From: Hoeflea ulvae
Lineage (GTDB): Bacteria > Pseudomonadota > Alphaproteobacteria > Rhizobiales > Rhizobiaceae
Assembly: GCF_026619435.1 (NCBI RefSeq)
Contig: NZ_JAOVZQ010000001.1
Location: 4,595,501 to 4,659,500, forward strand
Reading direction: 5' to 3'
DNA: 64,000 nucleotides
Part shown: positions 54,980 to 64,000 of the stretch, in pieces
Position numbering within the stretch: position 1 is the stretch's first letter
Layout of the letters: the number at the start of each line of letters is the position of its first letter
The notes under the pieces: model-generated
What the model was told of the DNA's origin: nothing
What the model saw: the letters and a program-made list of their open reading frames with translations, nothing else
Database searches by the model: none
Translations under genes and position numbers: made by a program

Positions 54980-55810
54980 ATGGCGCGCGCTGTATCAAAC
55001 CGACGCAAACTCATCGTCACGCTTCTCGCATGGACGATCGGTATTGCAATCTTCTTCCCCATATTGTGGACGGTCCTGACCAGCTTCAAGACTGAAGCCG
55101 AGGCCATCGCCTCGCCGCCGTCCCTGTTCTTCTTTGACTGGACAACGGAAAACTACACCGAGGTCAATTCACGGTCGAACTACGGCCTGCACTTCTCCAA
55201 TTCGGTGATCATCTCGCTGGGCTCCACCCTGCTGGGCCTGCTGATCGCGATCCCTGCGGCCTGGTCGATGGCATTCGTGCCGGGCAAGCGGACCAAGGAC
55301 ATCCTGATGTGGATGCTCTCGACCAAGATGCTGCCGCCCGTCGGCGTGCTGATCCCGATCTACCTGATGTTCCGCGACACCGGCCTGCTCGATTCCCGCC
55401 TCGGCCTGGTCATCGTGCTGACGCTGATCAACCTGCCGATCATCGTCTGGATGCTCTACACCTATTTCAAGGAAATCCCGGTCGACATCCTTGAGGCGGC
55501 GCGCATGGACGGAGCGGCACTGTGGTCGGAGATCATCTATGTCCTGACCCCGATGGCCGTGCCCGGCATTGCCTCGACGCTGCTGCTCAATGTCATCCTG
55601 GCCTGGAACGAAGCCTTCTGGACCCTCAATCTGACGGCCGCGAAAGCAGCGCCACTGACCGCCTTCATCGCCAGCTACTCGAGCCCGGAAGGCCTGTTCT
55701 ACGCCAAGCTGTCGGCGGCTTCGACGATGGCGATCGCACCCATCCTCATTCTCGGTTGGTTCAGCCAGAAACAACTCGTCCGCGGCCTCACCTTCGGCGC
55801 GGTGAAATAG
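54980..55810 (+). CDS. smoG: Polyol ABC transporter permease 2
   Basis: A 276-residue MalG-type permease with six helices and the coupling loop [20 protein letters not shown]. The C-terminus ends in [14 protein letters not shown], the common MalG-type ending. It lies between smoF and smoK. Confidence 0.92.
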   Translation: MARAVSNRRKLIVTLLAWTIGIAIFFPILWTVLTSFKTEAEAIASPPSLFFFDWTTENYTEVNSRSNYGLHFSNSVIISLGSTLLGLLIAIPAAWSMAFVPGKRTKDILMWMLSTKMLPPVGVLIPIYLMFRDTGLLDSRLGLVIVLTLINLPIIVWMLYTYFKEIPVDILEAARMDGAALWSEIIYVLTPMAVPGIASTLLLNVILAWNEAFWTLNLTAAKAAPLTAFIASYSSPEGLFYAKLSAASTMAIAPILILGWFSQKQLVRGLTFGAVK

Positions 55811-55820
55811 GAAAGCAACC

Positions 55821-56818
<998 letters not shown>

Positions 56819-56819
<1 letters not shown>

Positions 56820-57592
56820 TGCAGCGCCTTGCGGGCAAGACGGCGATGATCACCGGCGCCGCGCGGGGCATCGGCGAGGCCTTTGCGCAGCGCTACGCCG
56901 ACGAAGGGGCGATCGTCGCCATCGCCGACATCGATATCGACCGGGCGACACAGACCGCCGCCCGGATCGGCGGCCAGGCTTTCGCGGTGCATCTCGATGT
57001 CACTGACCAGGCCTCCATCGACACAGCCGTCACAACCGTCAGCGACCGCTGCGGCGGGATCGACATATTGATCAACAACGCGGCCTTGTTCGATCTCGCG
57101 CCGATCGTCGAGATCACACGGGACAGTTTCGACAGGCTGTTTGCGATCAATGTCGCAGGCACGCTGTTTACGCTTCAGGCCGTGGCCAGATCGATGATCG
57201 CCCGCGGCACCGGCGGCAAGATCATCAACATGGCAAGCCAGGCCGGACGCCGCGGTGAGGCCCTTGTCGGTGTCTACTGCGCCACCAAGGCCGCCGTGAT
57301 CAGCCTCACCCAGTCCGCAGGCCTTGACCTGATCAGGCACGGCATCAACGTCAACGCGATCGCCCCCGGCGTGGTTGACGGCGAACACTGGGACGGTGTC
57401 GACGCGCTGTTTGCCGGCCATGAAAACCTGGCACCGGGCGAAAAGAAGCGGCTTGTCGGAGAGGCCGTGCCCTATGGCCGCATGGGAACGGCCGAAGATC
57501 TCACCGGCATGGCCGTCTTTCTCGCAACGGCGGATGCCGATTACATCGTCGCCCAGACATACAATGTCGATGGCGGAAACTGGATGAACTGA
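56819..57592 (+). CDS. smoS: Sorbitol dehydrogenase, short-chain type
   Basis: A 257-residue short-chain dehydrogenase oxidising sorbitol to fructose (galactitol and L-iditol are possible substrates in the family). The NAD site is TGAARGIG (residues 12-19), and the catalytic set is Asn111, Ser140, Tyr153 and Lys157 (YCATK). The acidic Asp38 after strand two favours NAD over NADP. The start at 56819 overlaps the smoK stop, and its own stop overlaps mtlK. Confidence 0.92.
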
Positions 57593-59100
57593 TGCCCGAC
57601 TCCAAAGCGCCACAGTCTCACAACGACATGCCCGCACAGCGCCTGTGCAACGCTTCGCTCGCGCATCTGCCCGAAGGTGTGAGCACGCCCGGCTATGATC
57701 GCAGCACCCTGACCGCAGGTGTTCTCCATGTCGGCGTCGGCAATTTTCACCGCGCCCATCAGGCCAGCTATTTCCACCGCCTGTTCGAGCTTGGCGAGGA
57801 TCATGACTGGGCCATCGTCGGCGCCGGAATGATGCATTTCGACCAGGCCATGCGCGACAAGCTTGCCTCGCAGGACTGGCTCACCACCATCGTCGAACTC
57901 AACCCCGAAGGCTTTCGCGCCAGTGTCATCGGGTCGATGATCGATTTCATCGCCATTGATCCCGGTGCCTTGATCGAAGCCATGCAGGATCCGCAAATCC
58001 GGATCGTGTCGCTGACGGTGACCGAAGGCGGATATTTCCTCAGCGCCGAGACCGGCGGCTTCGACCCGACCCATCCGGCCATCATCCGGGAAACCGGCAA
58101 GGGCCATCCGCCGCAGACTGTCTTCGGCGCCATCATCGCCGCCCTCAAGGCCCGGCGCGATCAGGGGCTCGCCCCGTTCACGGTGATGTCCTGCGACAAT
58201 CTTCCAGAAAACGGCCATGTCGCCCGCGCCACGGTCCTGGGGCTGGCCCGGATGCTCGATCCGGAACTGGCGGACTGGATCGAGGCCAATGTCGCCTTCC
58301 CCAACTCGATGGTCGACTGCATCACGCCCGCCACCGGTCCGCGTGAAATCGACCTAGTCCGCAGCCAGTTCGGAATCGAGGATGCGGCGCCCGTCGTCTG
58401 CGAACCATTCCGGCAATGGGTGATGGAAGACACCTTCCCGCAAGGCAGGCCGTCTCTGGAGAAGGTCGGCGTCGAGTTCGTCACCGATGTCGCTCCCTAC
58501 GAACTGATGAAATTGCGGATCCTCAATGGCGGCCACGCAGCGATCGCCTATTCCTCGGCCCTGCTCGGCCATCACTTTGTCCATGACGCCATGGCCGATC
58601 CGCTGATCGCCGGATTTCTCAACAAGGTGACCGTCGAGGAAATCCTGCCGACCGTGCCGGTCATCGAAGGGGTCAGCCTCACCGACTACATTGCGGTGGT
58701 GGCCAGACGCTTTTCCAATTCGGCCCTGGGCGACACCATCCCGCGGCTGTGCCTGGATGGCTCCAACCGTCAGCCGAAATTCATCCTGCCCACCATCGAG
58801 GCAAGGCTTTCATCAGGCCAATCCGTCAAGGGCCTGGCGCTCGAGGTTGCGCTCTGGGCGCATTATTGCGCCGGCGCGCGTGACGATGGCGAAACCATCA
58901 GGCTCGACGATCCGAATGCCGCGCGGTTGCGCGAACGCGCATTGGCCGCACAAGACAATCCGGCCGCATTTCTGGCGATGCCGGACATTTTCGGCGCGCT
59001 CGCCGACAGGCCTGACTTTGTCCGGGCCTTCTCCACGGCCTTGCAGCAGCTTCAGACCAATCCGACCCGGACCGTCCTTGCCAACTACCTGGCTTCCTGA
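57592..59100 (+). CDS. mtlK: Mannitol 2-dehydrogenase
   Basis: A 502-residue member of the long-chain polyol dehydrogenase family that oxidises D-mannitol to fructose with NAD. The N-terminal dinucleotide site is GVLHVGVGNFHRAHQ, and the catalytic KxxxxNxxH motif is present as KLRILNGGH. It is the last gene of the polyol operon. About 400 bases without a gene follow. Confidence 0.94.
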   Translation: MPDSKAPQSHNDMPAQRLCNASLAHLPEGVSTPGYDRSTLTAGVLHVGVGNFHRAHQASYFHRLFELGEDHDWAIVGAGMMHFDQAMRDKLASQDWLTTIVELNPEGFRASVIGSMIDFIAIDPGALIEAMQDPQIRIVSLTVTEGGYFLSAETGGFDPTHPAIIRETGKGHPPQTVFGAIIAALKARRDQGLAPFTVMSCDNLPENGHVARATVLGLARMLDPELADWIEANVAFPNSMVDCITPATGPREIDLVRSQFGIEDAAPVVCEPFRQWVMEDTFPQGRPSLEKVGVEFVTDVAPYELMKLRILNGGHAAIAYSSALLGHHFVHDAMADPLIAGFLNKVTVEEILPTVPVIEGVSLTDYIAVVARRFSNSALGDTIPRLCLDGSNRQPKFILPTIEARLSSGQSVKGLALEVALWAHYCAGARDDGETIRLDDPNAARLRERALAAQDNPAAFLAMPDIFGALADRPDFVRAFSTALQQLQTNPTRTVLANYLAS

Positions 59101-59340
59101 CCTGCCTGCACAACGGGCGCCGCAAGGTCTCCAGGCCACCGAAACGATGTATCCGCGCTGTGACGGGATGACGGCCTCGCCCCGCTGATCGCTGTCGCAT
59201 GGTGCGCGCGCGGCCGCGATGCGGCCCGGCCGGATTTTTTCCCGCAAGCAAGGTCCCGCGTTATTGTCTTTATACAGAGACTTTATTCTCGGCCTTTCTT
59301 TTTATCCTTGCCGGAACGACTTGGACGTTGCTGCTTATTT

Positions 59341-59355
59341 GAATCTTGCAGATTC
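59341..59355. promoter_or_regulatory. Palindrome upstream of the polyamine-type operon
   Basis: GAATCT-TGC-AGATTC is a perfect 6-bp inverted repeat with a three-base spacer, in the promoter region of the operon beginning at 59502. It may be an operator; no regulator gene is adjacent. Confidence 0.35.
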
Positions 59356-59374
59356 ATATCGGTTGTGCGGGTGG

Positions 59375-59388
59375 ACAGCTGGAGCTGT
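59375..59388. promoter_or_regulatory. Second palindrome upstream of the polyamine-type operon
   Basis: ACAGCT-GG-AGCTGT is a perfect 6-bp inverted repeat with a two-base spacer, 20 bases after the first palindrome. Its sequence differs, so it is not a second copy of the same site. Confidence 0.3.
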
Positions 59389-59501
59389 ATCTGCAAACAT
59401 CAGACTTGTTGACATATCGACAGGATGGCAACCGGCAAACCAATTGTCGGACCGTCTATAAGGGGAAGGGCGCAACAGCCCGTAGCAAGTAGGAGCGTGT
59501 T

Positions 59502-60602
59502 TTGGTATCAACCAACACGGATGATGGCTTCGTCGTATTCGACGGCGTCCAGAAAAGCTATGACGGTGAAAATCTCGTCGTAAAGGATCTCAATCTTTCA
59601 ATTGCCCGGGGCGAGTTCCTCACAATGCTTGGACCATCGGGGTCCGGCAAGACCACCTGCCTGATGATGCTCGCAGGCTTCGAGACCGCCACCAACGGCG
59701 CGATCAGGCTGGGCGGCAAGGAAATCAACAACATTCCACCGCACAAGCGCGGCATTGGCATGGTGTTCCAGAATTACGCCCTGTTCCCGCACATGACGGT
59801 GGCCGAGAACCTCTCGTTCCCGCTGGAAGTGCGCAAGATGGGCAAGGCCGAGCGCGAGGCCAAGGTCCAGCGCGCCCTCGACATGGTACAGATGGGCGAT
59901 TTCGGCGGCCGCCGGCCGGCGCAGTTGTCAGGCGGCCAGCAGCAGCGCATCGCGCTCGCCCGCGCCCTGGTGTTCGAAGCCGAACTGGTGCTGATGGACG
60001 AACCGCTCGGCGCGCTCGACAAGCAGTTGCGTGAGCACATGCAGTTCGAGATCAAGCATATTTCCGACAATCTCGGCATCACCGTGGTCTATGTCACCCA
60101 TGACCAGACCGAGGCGCTGACCATGTCTGACCGCGTCGCCGTCTTCGAGGATGGCCGCATCCAGCAGCTGGCGCCGCCGGACGAACTTTACGAACAGCCG
60201 CAAAACAGCTTCGTCGCCCAGTTCATCGGCGAAAACAACACGCTGATGGGCAAGGTCGAAAAGATCGACCAGGACAGCGCGCTGGTCCGCCTCGACAATG
60301 GCGACCTCATCGACACCGTCCCCGTCAATGTCAGCAATGTCGGCGACCGGACGCTCGTCTCCATCCGCCCCGAGCGGGTCGAGTTCAACCGCGAGCGGCT
60401 TCTGCCCGACGCCCACACGCTCAAGGCCGAAGTGCTGGAATTCATCTATATGGGTGACATCTACCGCACCCGGCTCCGTGTTGCCGGCAAGGAAGATTTC
60501 ATCGTCAAGACCCGCAACGCGCCGGATCAGCGCCGGCTCAAGCCGGGTGAAATCATCGAGATCGGCTGGCGTCCGCAGGACTGCCGCGCGCTCGACGCCT
60601 GA
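59502..60602 (+). CDS. Polyamine-type ABC transporter ATPase
   Basis: A 366-residue PotA-like ATPase. Walker A is LGPSGSGKTTCLMMLAG, signature LSGGQQQRIALARAL, Walker B VLMDEPLGALD, and the switch His lies in YVTHDQTEA. A C-terminal TOBE domain follows residue 270. The start is TTG with AGGAG seven bases upstream. It is the first gene of an ATPase, binding protein, permease, permease operon whose order fits spermidine/putrescine-like importers of rhizobia. The real substrate is not known. Confidence 0.93.
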   Translation: MVSTNTDDGFVVFDGVQKSYDGENLVVKDLNLSIARGEFLTMLGPSGSGKTTCLMMLAGFETATNGAIRLGGKEINNIPPHKRGIGMVFQNYALFPHMTVAENLSFPLEVRKMGKAEREAKVQRALDMVQMGDFGGRRPAQLSGGQQQRIALARALVFEAELVLMDEPLGALDKQLREHMQFEIKHISDNLGITVVYVTHDQTEALTMSDRVAVFEDGRIQQLAPPDELYEQPQNSFVAQFIGENNTLMGKVEKIDQDSALVRLDNGDLIDTVPVNVSNVGDRTLVSIRPERVEFNRERLLPDAHTLKAEVLEFIYMGDIYRTRLRVAGKEDFIVKTRNAPDQRRLKPGEIIEIGWRPQDCRALDA

Positions 60603-60681
60603 GACTTTCAGACCATACCCCCAATGTCTGCCCGGGCCGTGGGGGGAATTACAAACGGGTATCCTAACAAGGAGAACAAGA

Positions 60682-61791
60682 ATGAAATTCAAACTAGCAA
60701 CCCTGTTGTGCGGAGCTGCACTGGCAACGACCGGCGTACACGCCCAAGATGCCAAAATGTCCGACACCCTGACCCTCGTCAGCTGGGGTGGCGCCTATCA
60801 GAAGAGCCAGATCGCGGCCTATGCCGAGCCCTATCAGGCGATGCACCCGGAAGTGACGATCGTCTGGGACGAAAGCTCGGCTGAAGCGGTCGCCAAGCTG
60901 CGCGCCATGAACGAAGCTGGCAACATCACCTGGGACCTGGTTGACGTTGTCGCGGCCGATGCCATCCGCCTGTGCGATGAAGGCCTGGCGATGGAATTTG
61001 ACGCCGACGAACTGCTGGCGGCTGCCCCCGATGGCACACCGGCATCCGAAGACTTCGGCGACCTGCTGGTCAGCGACTGCTTCATTCCGCAGATCGTCTA
61101 TTCGACCACTTTCGGCTATCGCACCGACCTGGTCGGCGACACACCGCCCACCAATATCTGCGACGTGTTCGACCTTGAGAAATATCCCGGCAAGCGTTCG
61201 CTCGAGAAGCGCCCGATCAACAACATGGAATGGGCCCTGCTTTGCGACGGTGTCGCCAAGGCCGACGTCTATGACGTGCTGGAAACAGAAGAAGGCCAGA
61301 CCCGTGCACTGGCCAAGCTCGACACCATCAAGGACCAGGTTGTCTGGTGGTCGGCTGGCGCCGATACGCCGCAGCTGCTTGCTGATGGCGAAATCGTCAT
61401 GGGTTCGACCTATAACGGCCGTCTCTTCAGCCTGATCGAGGAACAGGATCAGCCTGTCGCCATGCTCTGGGACGCCCAGGTGTTCGACCTTGACGGCTGG
61501 ATCATCCCGGACGGTCTGCCTGCCGATCGCCAGGCCCGTGTCGAGGACTTCGTGAAGTTCGCCACCGACACGCAGCGTCTTGCTGACCAGGCCAAGTACA
61601 TCTCCTATGGTCCGGCTCGCTCGTCGTCCGCACCGCTGGTGGGTCAGCATGCCGATCTCGGAATCGACATGGCGCCGCATATGCCGACCGATCCGAACAA
61701 CGCAAAGAACACCTTCCTGTACAACTACACATGGTGGGCTGATTACCGCGACGACCTGGATGCCAAGTTCCAGGCCTGGCTTGCCCAGTAA
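60682..61791 (+). CDS. Polyamine-type ABC transporter substrate-binding protein
   Basis: A 369-residue PotD-like periplasmic receptor with a signal peptide (MKFKLATLLCGAALATTGVHA). The mature part starts LTLVSWGGAYQKSQ, a form common in the PotD/PotF relatives that bind polyamines or other small cationic compounds. AGGAG lies upstream of the ATG at 60682. A strong hairpin follows the stop. Confidence 0.9.
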   Translation: MKFKLATLLCGAALATTGVHAQDAKMSDTLTLVSWGGAYQKSQIAAYAEPYQAMHPEVTIVWDESSAEAVAKLRAMNEAGNITWDLVDVVAADAIRLCDEGLAMEFDADELLAAAPDGTPASEDFGDLLVSDCFIPQIVYSTTFGYRTDLVGDTPPTNICDVFDLEKYPGKRSLEKRPINNMEWALLCDGVAKADVYDVLETEEGQTRALAKLDTIKDQVVWWSAGADTPQLLADGEIVMGSTYNGRLFSLIEEQDQPVAMLWDAQVFDLDGWIIPDGLPADRQARVEDFVKFATDTQRLADQAKYISYGPARSSSAPLVGQHADLGIDMAPHMPTDPNNAKNTFLYNYTWWADYRDDLDAKFQAWLAQ

Positions 61792-61804
61792 TCACTGACA
61801 TTGC

Positions 61805-61830
61805 GGGAGGGGCCGTTTGCGGCCCCTCCC
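61805..61830 (+). promoter_or_regulatory. GC-rich hairpin after the polyamine-type binding-protein gene
   Basis: A perfect 11-bp stem (GGGAGGGGCCG / CGGCCCCTCCC) with a four-base loop lies 13 bases after the stop. It resembles the hairpins after dctP and smoE. Confidence 0.7.
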
Positions 61831-61876
61831 AAGCCACCCGACATGATTTGACGCGACAGCAGGACGGACGGCCCCT

Positions 61877-63460
61877 ATGACCGATGCCACCCACACTCCT
61901 TCAGACGGTGCGATGCTGTCAGCTGACGGAATGCCGCTGAAGAAGAGCCTGCAGATTGCCCTTCGCCGGCAGAAGCTCCGGGCGCTGATGCTGATCGCGC
62001 CGCTGCTGCTGTTCGTGCTGATAAGCTTCATTGCCCCGATCGCCGACATGCTGTTCCGTTCGGTGGAAAACGATATCGTCTCGGAAACCCTTCCGCGCAC
62101 TGTCATAGCGCTGCAGAACTGGGATTATGACGACGGCAATGCCGAGGCGCCCGACAGCGATGTCTTTGCGGCGCTCTATGTCGACCTCTCCGAGGCTGAA
62201 GAATTCAAGACCCACACAAGGCTCGGTTCGCGTCTCAACTACGAGACCACGGGCATGTCCTCGCTGCTGCGCAAGACCGGCCGCGGCATTGGCCGTCTGG
62301 ACACCGACATCTACACCGAGCAGTTCGAGGCGATCGACCCGAAATGGGCTGACCCCGCCGTCTGGACGGTGATGATGGAACAGCCCGGCATCGCCGAGGC
62401 CTTGCCCGAGACCGCCTCCGCCTGGAAGTCCTGGCAACGCATTGTCACCAACAAGGGTGACGTGCTGGCCGAGGAAAAGCCTGAGGACTTCGTCTACACC
62501 ACGCTTTATCGCGACCTGTCCACGCAGCCGGCATCGGCCATCAATGCCTATGGCGGCGCCGAGGCCGATCTCCTCAAGGCAGCGGACAGCGCTGTCGACG
62601 GCTTCGAGACCGTTTCGCTCCGCGACGAGTTCATCAAGATGGACAAGGACTGGGCCGATCCGCAGGTCTGGGGCACCATCGAGGCCTTTTCCTCGCCCTA
62701 TACCGCCGGTTATTTTCTTGCCTCCGTCGATCTGCAGCTGACGCCGTCCGGCATCGAGGAGCAGCCTGAAAACCAGAAGGTCTACCTGCTGCTGTTCGGG
62801 CGCACCATGTTCATGAGCATGGTGATCATGGGCTCGTGCATCCTGCTCGGCTACCCGATCGCCTATCTGCTGTCGAACCTGCCGCTCAGGACCTCGAACC
62901 TGCTTTTGATCCTGGTGCTGCTGCCGTTCTGGACGTCACTGCTGGTGCGAACCTCGGCCTGGAAGGTGCTGCTGCAGCAACAGGGCGTGATCAACGACAT
63001 TCTGGTCTGGCTTGGCCTGGTCAGCGACGGCGACAGGCTGGTGATGATCAACAACCAGTTCGGCACCATTGTCGCCATGACCCACATCCTGCTGCCCTTC
63101 ATGATCCTACCGCTCTATTCGGTAATGAAGACCATTCCGCAAACCTATGTGCGCGCCGCCAAATCGCTTGGCGCCACGGACTGGACTGCCTTCTGGCGGG
63201 TCTATTTCCCGCAATCGGTGCCGGGCATCGGCGCCGGATCTATCCTCGTCTTCATCCTGTCCATCGGCTACTACATCACCCCCGAACTGGTGGGCGGCAC
63301 GACGGGCACCTTCATTTCCAACCGGATCGCCTACCACATCTCGTCCTCGCTCAACTGGGGCCTCGCGGCCGCATTGGGGACGATCCTGCTGGCGGTCGTG
63401 CTGTTGCTCTACTGGGTCTATGACCGCATCGTGGGCATCGACAATGTGAGCCTGGGATAG
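61877..63460 (+). CDS. Polyamine-type ABC permease 1 with large extracytoplasmic insert
   Basis: A PotB-like permease, but 527 residues long where about 290-420 is usual. The first helix (residues about 36-57) is followed by about 245 soluble residues before the second helix near 303. The C-terminal part is a normal permease with the coupling loop RAAKSLGATDWTAFWRVYFP. The insert holds two similar units: ALYVDLS and DPKWADPAVW (residues 96-166), and TLYRDLS and DKDWADPQVW (205-268). It could be an extra sensing or docking domain. Confidence 0.88.
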   Translation: MTDATHTPSDGAMLSADGMPLKKSLQIALRRQKLRALMLIAPLLLFVLISFIAPIADMLFRSVENDIVSETLPRTVIALQNWDYDDGNAEAPDSDVFAALYVDLSEAEEFKTHTRLGSRLNYETTGMSSLLRKTGRGIGRLDTDIYTEQFEAIDPKWADPAVWTVMMEQPGIAEALPETASAWKSWQRIVTNKGDVLAEEKPEDFVYTTLYRDLSTQPASAINAYGGAEADLLKAADSAVDGFETVSLRDEFIKMDKDWADPQVWGTIEAFSSPYTAGYFLASVDLQLTPSGIEEQPENQKVYLLLFGRTMFMSMVIMGSCILLGYPIAYLLSNLPLRTSNLLLILVLLPFWTSLLVRTSAWKVLLQQQGVINDILVWLGLVSDGDRLVMINNQFGTIVAMTHILLPFMILPLYSVMKTIPQTYVRAAKSLGATDWTAFWRVYFPQSVPGIGAGSILVFILSIGYYITPELVGGTTGTFISNRIAYHISSSLNWGLAAALGTILLAVVLLLYWVYDRIVGIDNVSLG

Positions 63461-63463
63461 ACC

Positions 63464-64000
63464 AATGCGCAAATCAACCAAGCCTGAAGTCGACCTCATC
63501 CGCTTCGTTCTGCCGATCATGGCGCTTTCCGGGGCAGCCTTCGGTTTCCTCGTCGGCACCGCCAACGGGTCGCCATTTACAGGAACCGTCATCGGCGCCA
63601 TCTGCAGCGTGGCCCTTGGCTGGGTGCTGGCCACCTTCGTGCCGTCCAAGCGCACCGGCATTGCCGCGACAACCGTGCTGTTCGCACTTGCCGGCCTGCT
63701 GATGGCCGGAACCGGCGGCATTGTCGGCGGCCTGATCGTCGGCTTCGTGCTCGGCTGGCTGAGCTATTGGCTTTCCACCGGCAGCTACCGCTCCGGGACA
63801 CAGATCTATGCAACGCCCGGCCAGGTGCTGTGGCACAACACCTACAAGCTCATCTGCGGCGTGATCTTCTTCTTCCTGATCGCCCCGATCCTGACGGTGA
63901 TGCCGTTGAGCTTCAACGCCGAAAACTTCTTCACCTTCACCCCGGCCATGCTGTCCTTTGATCCCGAAGGCTATTCGCTCAAGCATTACCGCGACTTCTT
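63464..64000 (+). CDS. Polyamine-type ABC permease 2, partial
   Basis: The gene runs off the window at residue 179. The last visible part matches the start of PotC-like permeases (LICGVIFFFLIAPILTVMPLSFN), here at about residue 130. Before it lie roughly 110 extra residues with about three predicted membrane helices (for example TTVLFALAGLLMAGTGGIVG), which normal PotC proteins do not have. The ATG at 63464 lies three bases after the first permease stop. Confidence 0.85.

Larger units (their letters stand above)
59101..59501. other. Gene-free region between the polyol and polyamine-type operons
   Basis: No convincing gene is seen. From about 59260 the sequence is more AT-rich than its surroundings, as expected for a promoter region, and it holds two short palindromes (59341-59355 and 59375-59388) and a TTGACA at 59409-59414 without a good -10 partner. 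An open frame of 80 codons in 59219-59461 has no family features. Confidence 0.5.

Noticed and set aside
59219..59461. Open frame of 80 codons in the gap before the polyamine-type operon
   Set aside because: There is no ribosome-binding site, no family similarity, and the region has promoter-like composition.

Overview
The window is a high-GC, gene-dense chromosomal stretch from an alphaproteobacterium, most likely of the Hyphomicrobiales (Rhizobiaceae-like). The reasons are the smo/mtl-type polyol operon, a DctB/DctD-controlled TRAP operon, a BMP-type nucleobase ABC operon with cytosine deaminase, and a facing pair of palindromic intergenic elements of the kind common in rhizobial genomes. 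A Na+-NQR cluster hints at a marine or saline habitat; that is inference. No tRNA, rRNA, IS element, prophage or CRISPR array was seen.

Layout. 1-3.9 kb: partial GNAT acetyltransferase, aminotransferase, decayed LysE-type exporter, membrane-anchored AraC regulator and an orphan exported protein. 4.1-11.1 kb: TRAP transporter (large permease frameshifted, small permease, binding protein) and its dctD/dctB two-component system, with a near-perfect sigma-54 promoter and two upstream operator-like inverted repeats. 11.2-19.2 kb: DUF533 protein, KDPG aldolase, TrhO, hydroxyproline-type dehydrogenase and epimerase, DUF421 protein, beta-glucosidase and a PcaD-like hydrolase. 19.3-23.2 kb: xylA, xylB and a LacI-type regulator. 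23.4-27.1 kb: gltX, lysS and an orphan membrane-anchored protein. 27.2-33.3 kb: cytosine deaminase with a BMP-family ABC importer. 33.5-34.7 kb: acetate kinase.

34.7-42.8 kb: nqrABCDEF with apbE, nqrM and a CBS-domain gene on the minus strand, facing a divergent pentaheme cytochrome c gene. A TTGA-N6-TCAA FNR/FixK-type box lies in the shared promoter region. NqrB is unusually short and lacks a recognisable FMN-attachment SGAT motif, while NqrC keeps it. This is the most unusual locus in the window.

42.9-50.7 kb: cation/proton antiporter, YbdK-type ligase, and an RND pump with two tandem adaptor proteins. 50.9-59.1 kb: a polyol operon in which a HAD phosphatase, SorC-type regulator, ABC importer smoEFGK, sorbitol dehydrogenase and mannitol dehydrogenase feed fructose into metabolism. 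59.5-64.0 kb: a polyamine-type ABC importer whose first permease carries a large, internally repeated extracytoplasmic insert; the second permease runs off the window.

Recurring themes are translationally coupled genes (ATGA or TGATG overlaps) and strong GC-rich hairpins just after three of the four solute-binding-protein genes, probably favouring high binding-protein mRNA levels.
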